From assembly GCF_008386635.1 (NCBI RefSeq), contig NZ_VUOE01000002.1, positions 1,253,666 through 1,317,665 on the forward strand: a stretch of DNA of 64,000 nucleotides. The letters run 5' to 3'. Position 1 is the first letter of the stretch. The number at the start of each line of letters is the position of its first letter. Below, piece by piece: positions 54,756-63,548 of the stretch. The position numbers were made by a program, and so were the translations under genes. This DNA comes from Maribacter flavus (GTDB lineage: Bacteria; Bacteroidota; Bacteroidia; Flavobacteriales; Flavobacteriaceae). The notes beneath the pieces were generated by a model. The model saw only the letters and a list, made by a program, of their open reading frames with translations, had not been told where the DNA came from and did no database searches.

Positions 54756-55901
54756 ATGATCAGACCTAAAATTGCGATTTTAATATATTCCCTCGCAGGA
54801 GGAGGTGCAGAGCGTGTAGTATCCTATTTACTTCCTTTTTTGGATAAAAAAGGATGGGAGGTACATTTGGTGCTTATGAATACTACTATTAAATATGACA
54901 TTCCAAAGCAGATTCCTATACATTATCTAGAAAAATCCAACGGATATGAAAATGGATTTTTAAAATTTATCAAACTTCCGTTACTAGGATATAAATATGC
55001 GCGTTTACTTAAAAAACTGCGCATTACCCATTCTTTTGCCCTACTTACAAGACCCAGTTACATTAATGTAATTGCACGTTACTTTCTTTCCAGTAAACCC
55101 CAATTTGTAATCAGTGAACGTTCATATCCAAGTATGCAATATGGCTATGGTAACCTACAATCCAGAATAAATAATTTTTTAATAAAGAGACTTTACCCCA
55201 AGGCAGATAAAATAATTTGTAATTCCAAAGGGAATGGAATGGACCTCGTTAAAAATTACAATATAGATTCCAATAAGATAGTAGTAGTAAACAATCCCAT
55301 AGACCTTGAAAAAATCGATACCGTATTACCCGATAATTCAATTTTTTCATCGGAATACATCAATATTTTAACCATTGGGAGGATGGATGCTGGAAAAAAT
55401 CAAGAATTACTTATTCGTGCCTTAGTGGATTTTCCATCAGTACATTTATACATATTGGGAGACGGAATTCTAAAATCACATTTAGAATCATTGGTTGAAG
55501 CGAACAATATCGGCAATAGGGTAACCTTCCTAGGGTTTGATAGTAATCCCTTTAAATATTTGAAGGCCGTAGACATATTCATGTTCGGGTCCAATCACGA
55601 AGGCTTCCCAAATGTACTTCTAGAGGCCATGGCCTGCGGTCTGCCCATTTTAACCACCAATTGTAAATCTGGCCCAGATGAGATTATGGAATTAAAAACT
55701 CCCAAAATGGATGATATCATGATTACGGACTATGGTATCCTTACCCCCGTAGGCGATTTGGATTTGATGAAAAAAGGGTTGAAATACTGTTTGGAACATC
55801 CAGAATATCTAGAACGCTGCCGTATTAGGGTAAAAGAGCGAATCCTAGATTTTAAAAGGGAACCTATTCTAGAAGCGTATACCCAACATATAGTATCCTA
55901 A
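54756..55901 (+). CDS. GT4-family glycosyltransferase, mosaic gene
   Basis: 381 residues. SLAGGGAERVVSYLLPFLDKKG, then ILTIGRMDAGKNQELLIRAL and FGSNHEGFPNVLLEAMACGLP (E-x7-E). The base composition changes inside the gene: about 35 percent G+C in a sample near 55081-55140 against 52 percent at 55621-55680. The boundary lies near 55.5 kb, at the start of the C-terminal donor domain. This looks like the right end of a swapped cassette. The gene ends 8 bases before the next one. Confidence 0.88.
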   Translation: MIRPKIAILIYSLAGGGAERVVSYLLPFLDKKGWEVHLVLMNTTIKYDIPKQIPIHYLEKSNGYENGFLKFIKLPLLGYKYARLLKKLRITHSFALLTRPSYINVIARYFLSSKPQFVISERSYPSMQYGYGNLQSRINNFLIKRLYPKADKIICNSKGNGMDLVKNYNIDSNKIVVVNNPIDLEKIDTVLPDNSIFSSEYINILTIGRMDAGKNQELLIRALVDFPSVHLYILGDGILKSHLESLVEANNIGNRVTFLGFDSNPFKYLKAVDIFMFGSNHEGFPNVLLEAMACGLPILTTNCKSGPDEIMELKTPKMDDIMITDYGILTPVGDLDLMKKGLKYCLEHPEYLERCRIRVKERILDFKREPILEAYTQHIVS

Positions 55902-55909
55902 TTTTACAA

Positions 55910-57085
55910 ATGTCCTCCACTACCCAACAAAAAGAAAAAATAAAGATTATCCGTACTGCTGCTGTGCCAGGTTCTCTTTATACCCTTTTAAAAGGGCAAT
56001 TGGCCTATTTAAACCAGGAGTACGAAATAATAGGAGTATCCTCTGATGGCCCGCTATTACAGGAAACTTCAAAAAGGGAAGGTATTAGAACCATTGCAGT
56101 CCCCATTGAAAGGAATATAAGCCCTCTAAAGGATCTGCAAGGACTTTTTAAATTGTACAAAGTCCTTAAAGAGGAAAAACCCTATATGGTGCACAGCATT
56201 ACTCCAAAAGCCGGTCTTTTATCCATGATGGCAGCCTACTTTGCCAGAGTACCAAAAAGGGTTCATATGTTCACAGGATTAATTTTCCCCACTCAAACCG
56301 GATTTAAAAAACAGCTATTATTATTTTTTGACAAACTCATTTGCAAATTTGCGACCCATGTATATCCAGAGGGGAACGGGGTCAAAAACGACTTGATCAA
56401 CTTCGGGGTTACCAAAAAACCTCTTAACGTAATAGCCAATGGGAATGTAAATGGATTGAATCTAGACTATTTTTCACCTGATCATTACTCAGAAGAGGAT
56501 ACTTCTGCCCTAAAATCACAACTTAATCTTTCAAGCTCAGATTTTTTATGGGTTTATGTAGGTCGTTTGGTCAATGACAAAGGTGTAAACGAATTAATGG
56601 AGGCCTTTAATAGTTTGACCAAAAAATATAAGAATACCAAACTTATATTGGTAGGTTCAGACGACGGGGAAACAGATATATTACCGTTGGCTACACGCGA
56701 GATAATTCATGGCCATCCAGATATTGTGGCCATAGGCCAACAAAAGGATGTTAGGCCCTTTTTGGCATTGGCAGATGCTTTTGTTTTTCCCAGTTATAGG
56801 GAAGGTTTTCCAAATGTAGTCCTTGAGGCGGGTGCCATGGGCTTACCGGCGATAGTCACGGATATTAATGGGAGTAATGAAATTATTATTGATGGGGAGA
56901 ATGGATTGATCATTCCCTCCAAAGATTCGTTGGCTCTACAAAAAGCTATGGAAAGATTTTTAACGGATTCCTCCCTAGTTAATTCCATGAGCCAAAAAGC
57001 ACGTATTCTCATTGTTAATAGATATAACCGAGATCTTGTATGGGCGGCGCTTAGTGAAGAATACAAAAAAATAATTGCCCATTAA
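55910..57085 (+). CDS. GT4-family glycosyltransferase
   Basis: 391 residues. AAVPGSLYTLLKGQLAYLN and HSITPKAGLLSMMAAYFARV are features of the subgroup near WbpS/PglA-type enzymes; WVYVGRLVNDKGVNELMEAF and FPSYREGFPNVVLEAGAMGLP (E-x7-E) define GT4. PglA-like enzymes add GalNAc to a lipid-linked bacillosamine derivative, which would fit the PglF/PglE/PglC-like genes in this locus, but the donor is not proven. Confidence 0.87.
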   Translation: MSSTTQQKEKIKIIRTAAVPGSLYTLLKGQLAYLNQEYEIIGVSSDGPLLQETSKREGIRTIAVPIERNISPLKDLQGLFKLYKVLKEEKPYMVHSITPKAGLLSMMAAYFARVPKRVHMFTGLIFPTQTGFKKQLLLFFDKLICKFATHVYPEGNGVKNDLINFGVTKKPLNVIANGNVNGLNLDYFSPDHYSEEDTSALKSQLNLSSSDFLWVYVGRLVNDKGVNELMEAFNSLTKKYKNTKLILVGSDDGETDILPLATREIIHGHPDIVAIGQQKDVRPFLALADAFVFPSYREGFPNVVLEAGAMGLPAIVTDINGSNEIIIDGENGLIIPSKDSLALQKAMERFLTDSSLVNSMSQKARILIVNRYNRDLVWAALSEEYKKIIAH

Positions 57086-57190
57086 ATATACCTTAGGGTT
57101 ACATTTATTTGATCAACCCTTAACATTTATTTATTGAGTCTTTGTGCAAACATAATGATCTAACTTAGTATTTTTTGGTTTCTTTGTCCT

Positions 57191-58234
57191 ATGAAAAGCA
57201 ACATTATCGGCTACGGTTCCTTTTTCCATAAAACCGATCTTAAAAAGCTACCAGCCGTTTCCAATTCCTTTTTAAACGGGTACCAGCTTTTTTATGCTGG
57301 CAGGTATGCCCTAAAATACGTTTTTGATGCCCTTCTGGAAAACTATGATAGCGCCCATATCTGGTTACCACAGTATTATTGCCCCTTTGTTAAGGAGTGG
57401 TTGGAAACAGCATATTCCAACCTAAAATATTATGACATTGATCCGTTTGACCCCCATGCGCAAATAGACTATTCCACATTCAGCACCAAGGATATTGTAT
57501 TGGCAAACAACTATTGGGGCCTTAAAAAAAATACTGTTCCCACCGGGGCGCGTCCCCTGATCGTGGAGGACCACTCCCATGGTTGGCTCAGCCCTGGATG
57601 TATAGAAAGTGAAGCGGACCTGTGTATTGCATCCTTACGGAAAACCGTGCCCCTTCCTTTAGGCGGTATCGCTTGGAAACCCGTAAGGAGCTCCCTTCAA
57701 CTTTCGCTTCCCCAATTAAAAAGCCTGTCAAATACCCACGAAATGGAGGTAGCCTGGGAATTGGTCGATACCGCTATGACCTTAAAGGCCAACTGTACCA
57801 CAGAAAAGGACAAGACCCAATTTTTGAAGGACTATGGAAAAGGCGAACAATTTTTACGCACTACGCAGGAAATCCTTCCCCTTAATCCAGATCATAAAAA
57901 AGTAATGGCCCAGGCACTATGTAAAGACTATAACGCCTATAAACTTAAAAATTGGGATACCATGCTGGCCTTGCTTAAAGGAAACGATGCTTTTAAAGTG
58001 CTTCCAAAAGCGCAAGGGATTCCCTTTGGACTCCTTTTGGCATTTAAAAAGGAAGATGATTTAAAACGTCTAAAACAACATTTAATCTCCAAAACCATTT
58101 ATCCGGCGGAACTTTGGCCCAAAAACAATATTCACCAAGATTATAAGTTCTTATTGAACATACACATCGATTTCAGATACGGGAAAGCGGACATTGCGTA
58201 TATCGCCTCCGCTATCAACGAATGGAACAACTAA
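57191..58234 (+). CDS. DegT-like PLP-enzyme fold protein in the polysaccharide locus
   Basis: 347 residues. The order of motifs follows fold-type I aminotransferases of the DegT kind: YAGRYALKYVFDALL, IWLPQYYCPFVKEWLE (small-domain/PLP phosphate region), LIVEDHSHGWLSP with the cofactor Asp, and SLRKTVPLPLGGIAW, where Lys151 sits where the Schiff-base lysine is expected. The rest is divergent and no family name is certain. It lies between GT4 and the initiating sugar transferase, 105 bases after the former and 16 before the latter. It could be an amino-sugar enzyme or a peptide-like decoration enzyme. Confidence 0.6.
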   Translation: MKSNIIGYGSFFHKTDLKKLPAVSNSFLNGYQLFYAGRYALKYVFDALLENYDSAHIWLPQYYCPFVKEWLETAYSNLKYYDIDPFDPHAQIDYSTFSTKDIVLANNYWGLKKNTVPTGARPLIVEDHSHGWLSPGCIESEADLCIASLRKTVPLPLGGIAWKPVRSSLQLSLPQLKSLSNTHEMEVAWELVDTAMTLKANCTTEKDKTQFLKDYGKGEQFLRTTQEILPLNPDHKKVMAQALCKDYNAYKLKNWDTMLALLKGNDAFKVLPKAQGIPFGLLLAFKKEDDLKRLKQHLISKTIYPAELWPKNNIHQDYKFLLNIHIDFRYGKADIAYIASAINEWNN

Positions 58235-58250
58235 GAAAGCAAATCCTTCT

Positions 58251-58901
58251 ATGTACAAAAAATATTTTAAAAGACCCCTCGATTTTTTACTTTCCCTTTT
58301 TGGGTTACTTATTACCTCCCCTATTCTTATTTTGGCCATAATCGCGATTGCCATAAGCTTTAGGGAAAATCCATTTTTCACCCAAAAAAGACCGGGGAAA
58401 CATGAGAAGATATTTTCCGTTCTTAAACTAAAGACCATGAACAGTAAAAAGGACAAGGATGGAAAATTGCTACCGGACAAATACAGACTTACGCCCTTTG
58501 GGATATTTATTAGAAAGACCTCTATTGATGAGCTACCACAATTGATCAACGTATTAAAAGGAGACATGAGCCTGATTGGCCCAAGGCCATTGCTGATCCG
58601 GTATCTACCCTATTATAGGGAAAATGAAAAGCCACGATTTCTAATCAGGCCGGGTATTACGGGGCTGGCCCAAATTTCCGGTAGAAATTACATGACCTGG
58701 GAAGAGCGTTTTGAAAAGGATATCGAATATATGCACAACATGAGCTTTAAACAGGATTTGTTCATCATTTGGAAAACCATTCAAAAGATATTCAACCCAG
58801 GTGAGATAGAAGTGGACCCCAATTCCAATCCGGCCATGTTGGCCATGGACCTTCAGAGAAAGGAATGGCCAGAGTTTAAACATGTTCAAAAATTGCAGTA
58901 G
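58251..58901 (+). CDS. Initiating sugar transferase, PglC/WcaJ C-domain type
   Basis: 216 residues from ATG 58251 (the frame extends to 58194 inside the previous gene). KRPLDFLLSLFGLLITSPIL is the re-entrant membrane helix; VLKLKTM, FIRKTSIDELPQLINVLKGDMSLIGPRPLL and PGITGLAQISGRN are the conserved polyprenyl-phosphate phosphoglycosyl transferase blocks, with Asp-Glu of the catalytic dyad in SIDELPQ. The small, monotopic form resembles PglC. It starts the repeat unit on undecaprenyl phosphate, perhaps with the amino sugar made by the 38.9-42 kb genes. Confidence 0.9.
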   Translation: MYKKYFKRPLDFLLSLFGLLITSPILILAIIAIAISFRENPFFTQKRPGKHEKIFSVLKLKTMNSKKDKDGKLLPDKYRLTPFGIFIRKTSIDELPQLINVLKGDMSLIGPRPLLIRYLPYYRENEKPRFLIRPGITGLAQISGRNYMTWEERFEKDIEYMHNMSFKQDLFIIWKTIQKIFNPGEIEVDPNSNPAMLAMDLQRKEWPEFKHVQKLQ

Positions 58902-58985
58902 GAAACATCCTAGGGATATCCCTAATCACATGGGTTTAGTTTTTTGGAGTTACCTATGAACAATACAACCATTAAATAGAAACAT

Positions 58986-60119
58986 ATGAAAATCGTTTTC
59001 ATTGTAATGCGGTTGGGAAAGGATGGCCTGGCCACCAATATTAGGGATCTTGCCCAAGGCATGGTGAAAAGGGGGCATGAGCTCCATATTATTACCAGTG
59101 GATTTAAAATTAAGGAGGCATCGGATAATTCGTTTTTTGACGAGCTCAAAAGTAGCTTTCAATCCTTGGGAATAGTAATTCATTACTTTAAGGAACCAAA
59201 GGGCAACCCCGTAAAAAAAGGAATAGCATCTTTGTCTGGCTTATTCAGGATTTCTTTACTGTTACGAAAAATTGATCCGGACGTAATCCATTGCCACTCC
59301 CCCAACCTAACCTTTATACCGTACCTTTTGGGAAGGAAGTATGTGTCCACCGTCCACGCCGATACAATACGGCCCAATATGCGGTACAAGCATCCTACCT
59401 TATTGATTGCGGTCAGCGAAGGTTCCAAGGAATTTACAAAAAGAGTCATGGGTTCACCTGAAAGCTCCATTAGAATGGTGTACCACGGCATTTCGGAGAG
59501 GTTCGCAGTACAGGAGGACAAAGCAAATCTGGAAAGACTTAAAACGGAGTTCAAAATCCCACAGGATAAATTCCTAATTGGTGTCGTGGGCAGAATTACG
59601 CCCCAAAAGGGTACGGATATTCTGGTTGAGGCCTTGGGCAAATTTTTGCCGGCAAAAATCCTGGACCAGGTGCACGTTATCATCGTAGGGGATTATCAAT
59701 CCGAAAGCCAAAAAGTATGGCTGGATGCCATGCTACGCGAACATCAATTGTCAGATAAATTCAGTGTTCTTGGCTTTAGAGATCCCAAACCATTCTATCA
59801 ACTGTTCGATGTTTTTGTCCTCCCTTCCCGATCAGATACCTTCGGCTTGGTGGCCGTGGAATCCATGATGAGCGGTTGTTGCACCATAAGGTCCAATGCC
59901 AACGGGGCCTATGACCAAATTGATCCCGGTGTTGATGGCCTAATCTTTGAAATGGACAATGCACAGGAGTTGGCACTACATCTAGAAAATGTATTTCTGG
60001 ATGGGGCCTTCAGGTCCAAATTGGCGCAAAACGGAAAACAAAAGGCTTTGGCCAATTTTACAGTAGCGAAAATGGTTGACAACACGTTGGAGATTTATAA
60101 GGAACTGGAACGTATGTAG
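58986..60119 (+). CDS. GT4-family glycosyltransferase
   Basis: 377 residues. IVMRLGKDGLATNIRDLAQGMVKRG, VIHCHSPNLTFIP, IGVVGRITPQKGTDILVEAL and LPSRSDTFGLVAVESMMSGC (E-x7-E pattern shifted to SDTFGLVAVE) define GT4. It lies 85 bases after the sugar transferase and is the last rightward gene of the assembly block. Its G+C is like the precursor genes, not like the A/T-rich core. Confidence 0.88.
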   Translation: MKIVFIVMRLGKDGLATNIRDLAQGMVKRGHELHIITSGFKIKEASDNSFFDELKSSFQSLGIVIHYFKEPKGNPVKKGIASLSGLFRISLLLRKIDPDVIHCHSPNLTFIPYLLGRKYVSTVHADTIRPNMRYKHPTLLIAVSEGSKEFTKRVMGSPESSIRMVYHGISERFAVQEDKANLERLKTEFKIPQDKFLIGVVGRITPQKGTDILVEALGKFLPAKILDQVHVIIVGDYQSESQKVWLDAMLREHQLSDKFSVLGFRDPKPFYQLFDVFVLPSRSDTFGLVAVESMMSGCCTIRSNANGAYDQIDPGVDGLIFEMDNAQELALHLENVFLDGAFRSKLAQNGKQKALANFTVAKMVDNTLEIYKELERM

Positions 60120-60137
60120 TAGACCTGGACTATAGAG

Positions 60138-61223
60138 TTAACCTATTTTCTCCCGATATTTAGGGAAAAAACCCTGCGCCACGTTGAGGGCATCCATTTT
60201 TGAGCTTCCAGCACTGTTTAGTTCACACAACTTCAAGTAAGCCTCTTGATCGATAATTTTTCTACCCGTGTAAAAGTGAATATCATCATCATAGGGAAAA
60301 TACTTCTTTTTGTATAGGTACAGGTTATCCGTTTCGCTATTGGACAAACCCCCGCCTATCATATAATATTCCAAACCAACGCCCCTTGCCCACTCAATGG
60401 CATTTATTTTAAGGTACTCGTTGGGGCGCAATTTAAAATGGTCCGAGCTTGTGCCCCCTAAAAAAGAGTACATGGTGTCGTTGGAAATCAAAAATAGCTC
60501 ACAGGAAATAGGCAAATCCCCTTCATATACCAAACCTACGGCACATTTTCCCGGGTTCTGCGCTGCAAAATTGGTGAAGTATTCCAAGGGATGATAGAAT
60601 GAATCAATGGCATCCCTGCGGTCCATAGTCCCTATATACACATCATAAAAGGCCTTCACCTTTTCCAATGCAATATCCTTATAGTGGATTTCAAAGACCA
60701 GTCCTTCCTTTTTGGCCTTTCTAAACTGGTTTCTGGTATTTGATTTTAGGTTGGACCAAAAATTATCCCAATCCGCTATGTTACCCTTAACATTACGTAA
60801 GGTATGAACCTTGGTACCCGTATAACCTTCATAGTTATGCTTGAAATTAAATCGGATAAATTCAGAAACGACTTTGTTTTCCTTATACCAATTGTCTACC
60901 AATTTCCAAAAATCCTCAATAAGTTCCTGGCTCATCACGGTGTCAAAAAGAGGGCCGTTGTACCCCCAAGGGCTGGTCACGTCAAAATATCCGGTTTCCT
61001 TTCCATGCATTATAATTTTTCTTTGGATAAAAGGCATTACGGCCTTTAAAGCACCATTTATCTTATAGGTAAAGAAATTAAGTTCTTGATGGTCCAGATG
61101 ATTGTTAAGTAACTCCAGGCTATAATAAGGATTCGTGTTATCAATAAGGGAAATAGAATGTTTATAATTGGATATAGCTTCTGGTGTAGTAAGGGAAATG
61201 GATTCTAATGTTGATTTAGACAT
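60138..61223 (-). CDS. FemAB-like / GNAT-type peptidyl or acyl transferase
   Basis: 361 residues, soluble. FTYKINGALKAVMPFIQRKI, FWSNLKSNTRNQFRKAKKEGLVFEIHY (about 150-180, the usual R-N-x-x-x-K-A block of the FemAB/Acetyltransf_6 group), and LGGTSSDHFKLRPNEYLKINAIEWARGVGLEYYMIGGG place it in the FemAB/GNAT-like family that often occurs in exopolysaccharide loci of Bacteroidota. It may add an aminoacyl or acyl group to an amino sugar. It is convergent with the GT4 gene. Confidence 0.75.
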   Translation of the reverse strand: MSKSTLESISLTTPEAISNYKHSISLIDNTNPYYSLELLNNHLDHQELNFFTYKINGALKAVMPFIQRKIIMHGKETGYFDVTSPWGYNGPLFDTVMSQELIEDFWKLVDNWYKENKVVSEFIRFNFKHNYEGYTGTKVHTLRNVKGNIADWDNFWSNLKSNTRNQFRKAKKEGLVFEIHYKDIALEKVKAFYDVYIGTMDRRDAIDSFYHPLEYFTNFAAQNPGKCAVGLVYEGDLPISCELFLISNDTMYSFLGGTSSDHFKLRPNEYLKINAIEWARGVGLEYYMIGGGLSNSETDNLYLYKKKYFPYDDDIHFYTGRKIIDQEAYLKLCELNSAGSSKMDALNVAQGFFPKYREKIG

Positions 61224-61294
61224 AATTATACTAATTTCTCTAATTTAGTTTTGAACTATTTAAGATCGTTGTGAATTGGTTTTAACATACTGTC

Positions 61295-62320
61295 TCATTT
61301 CTTTTTATTCATACGTGAGGCAAGAGTTATCAATAATGATAAAATCCACTTTTTGTTGAGGCATACATTCATAATTTTAACCACCAAAGAAGGACTACCA
61401 TGAATTGGTATCGTACTTTTAATTGGATACATTTTACGCTGCTCGAACGTATTTACAACGTTTATTATTTTATCACGGTCCTTTTCAAATCTCAAATATT
61501 TTAAAATCATAAAAAAGGCATAATAGTCCCGCTTTTGAACAAGATCGCCCATGGCAGTACTATCCACCATCAAATGGTATTTATTGGGATTTTGAATAAG
61601 GTCGTTAAATCCCAACAACATGGCGTATGTAGCATCTGCGAGGCGTAACTTATGGGCGGCGATGTTGTCACTGGTCCGCATAATGGAAACGGGGGACTGA
61701 AAATACCAATGGGCGTGTATTGGCAGGATCGCCATTCTTTGACTTGCAAGCACCAATTTATAGGTAAAGGAAACGTCGGCCATGATTAGGTCATCCATTT
61801 TTATGGCAAAGTCCCTTAAAAGTTCCCTTTTGGCAAAATACCACCAAACTTCAACTTTAGGAAGGGTATTTTCTCTTAAAAAAGAGGCCCCGGAGGCTAT
61901 CTTAATTTCAGGTAAATCCAGTTTGGAAGGGATACGGTCTTCATTTGATATGGATGTTTCCCTGGATTCAAAACCTATAAAATCCAAATGATTACTCAAT
62001 GCAAAATACAAAATTCCCGATAATGTATTGGGTACCAAATAATCATCGGCATCCAAACAATATACATATTCCCCTTTGGCAAGATCAAACAACCTGTTTC
62101 GCGTTGCGGCGTTCCCTTGGTTTTTTTGATTTTCCAGAACCATATTGGGCTTACCCGCAATAAAATCCTCGATTATTTCCCCACTACCGTCCGTACTCCC
62201 GTCATTCACCAATATCACCTCGTAATTTTCTTCAGAAATCCCTTGCTTTGAAACACTTTCCAGACAATTTATGATGTGTTTCTCAGCGTTATAAACAGGA
62301 ATAAGTATACTTAAATGCAT
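61295..62320 (-). CDS. GT2-family glycosyltransferase
   Basis: 341 residues. LSILIPVYNAEKHIINCLESV, VILVNDGSTDGSGEIIEDF and YVYCLDADDYLVPNTL (D-x-D) make the GT-A core in the first 110 residues. The C-terminal part is helical and may dock to acceptor. Its strand is opposite to the main glycosyltransferase run, and it sits 71 bases after the start of the FemAB-like gene, so the two form a separate small leftward unit. Confidence 0.9.
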   Translation of the reverse strand: MHLSILIPVYNAEKHIINCLESVSKQGISEENYEVILVNDGSTDGSGEIIEDFIAGKPNMVLENQKNQGNAATRNRLFDLAKGEYVYCLDADDYLVPNTLSGILYFALSNHLDFIGFESRETSISNEDRIPSKLDLPEIKIASGASFLRENTLPKVEVWWYFAKRELLRDFAIKMDDLIMADVSFTYKLVLASQRMAILPIHAHWYFQSPVSIMRTSDNIAAHKLRLADATYAMLLGFNDLIQNPNKYHLMVDSTAMGDLVQKRDYYAFFMILKYLRFEKDRDKIINVVNTFEQRKMYPIKSTIPIHGSPSLVVKIMNVCLNKKWILSLLITLASRMNKKK

Positions 62321-62454
62321 AGTTGGGGATATTGGAACTCAAAGTAAATTATAAATTTGAGGTCAAAATTAAGATAATGTTTTAAACAGGATAATAGTTG
62401 TGGGTTGAAAGGCGTTATTATTGCGTTAAGATCAACATATCAGAATAACAGACC

Positions 62455-63510
62455 ATGCGAATTACCAAATTAGACGGGCTACGAGGAATTTTCAGTTTCA
62501 TGATAATTTTTTATCACTATGACAAACGGGTTTTACCCGAGTTTATTTCTGAAAATTTCATAAAAAACGGAGCATGGATCTTTGTTGAATTTTTCTTTGT
62601 ATTAAGCGGATATGTGATTTCCTATAACTACGATACTATAGCGGACAAAAAAGAATTCTGGGTCTATCTTAAGAAAAGGTTTATAAGATTGTATCCATTA
62701 TTGGTATTTACGGTATTCCTATACTTTGTATTTGAGTTTCTGGGCAACGTTGTCATTGAAGGTTTTATAAATACTCCTGAGAGTGTACCCTCACTTCTTT
62801 TGGCTACACTTGACTCTTTGCTTTTTACAAACTCCACTCCCATTTTTGGAAATACCGATGGAGGTATGAACAGCCCAACGTGGTCCATTTCGGCAGAAAT
62901 GATATCCTATATTGTTTTTGGTATAGCGACCGTTTATTTGTCCAAGAGAAACAAGACCTTGTTCTACTCCCTTCTTATCATCGTTTCGTTAGGGCTAATA
63001 TTGAAATTTGAACCCCCGGTAAACTATTATTTTTTAAGGGCATTCGTATCTTTTAGTCTTGGGTATCTATTATTTAGAATTAGTAAAAAAGATATAGTCT
63101 TTAAAGATTGGACAGAGTATCTAATTCCAATCTCACTTGTTGCCGTATTGTACATGATTCACGACAACACTTGGGGATTAAGATTAATTAATGGAAATTT
63201 TACGATCAACCTTATATTTTTTATGTCCATATTAATTTTATTAAAAACCAATGGACAAATTACCCAACTATTGGATTCCAGGTTTGTTCAATTTCTGGGT
63301 AAGATTTCCTATTCCATGTACCTAAACCATTTGCTTTGGATTACCATCATTCCTAGATTTTTCTTTAGCATCCTAAAAGTAGAGCAGAACACAGCTACGG
63401 AAATTGGTGTCCTACTTTTCTGTTGTATATTCGTTATAGGTCTTTCCGCCTTAACGTATAAATACGTAGAGTTAAAAGGAAGTAAGTTTTTAAAATCAAA
63501 ACTCCTATAA
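62455..63510 (+). CDS. Acyltransferase-3 (OafA-type) O-acetyltransferase
   Basis: 351 residues with about 10 spans. KLDGLRGIFSFMIIFYHYDKR at the N-terminus has the family's R-G and catalytic His; WIFVEFFFVLSGYVISYNYD and SPTWSISAEMISYI are the next conserved blocks. It should O-acetylate the polysaccharide using acyl-CoA. It stands alone between leftward genes and is likely an accessory decorator of the polymer made by the locus. Confidence 0.88.
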   Translation: MRITKLDGLRGIFSFMIIFYHYDKRVLPEFISENFIKNGAWIFVEFFFVLSGYVISYNYDTIADKKEFWVYLKKRFIRLYPLLVFTVFLYFVFEFLGNVVIEGFINTPESVPSLLLATLDSLLFTNSTPIFGNTDGGMNSPTWSISAEMISYIVFGIATVYLSKRNKTLFYSLLIIVSLGLILKFEPPVNYYFLRAFVSFSLGYLLFRISKKDIVFKDWTEYLIPISLVAVLYMIHDNTWGLRLINGNFTINLIFFMSILILLKTNGQITQLLDSRFVQFLGKISYSMYLNHLLWITIIPRFFFSILKVEQNTATEIGVLLFCCIFVIGLSALTYKYVELKGSKFLKSKLL

Positions 63511-63548
63511 AGAGGCCATAAAGTTACTATAGTGAAAAACTAGGCCAA

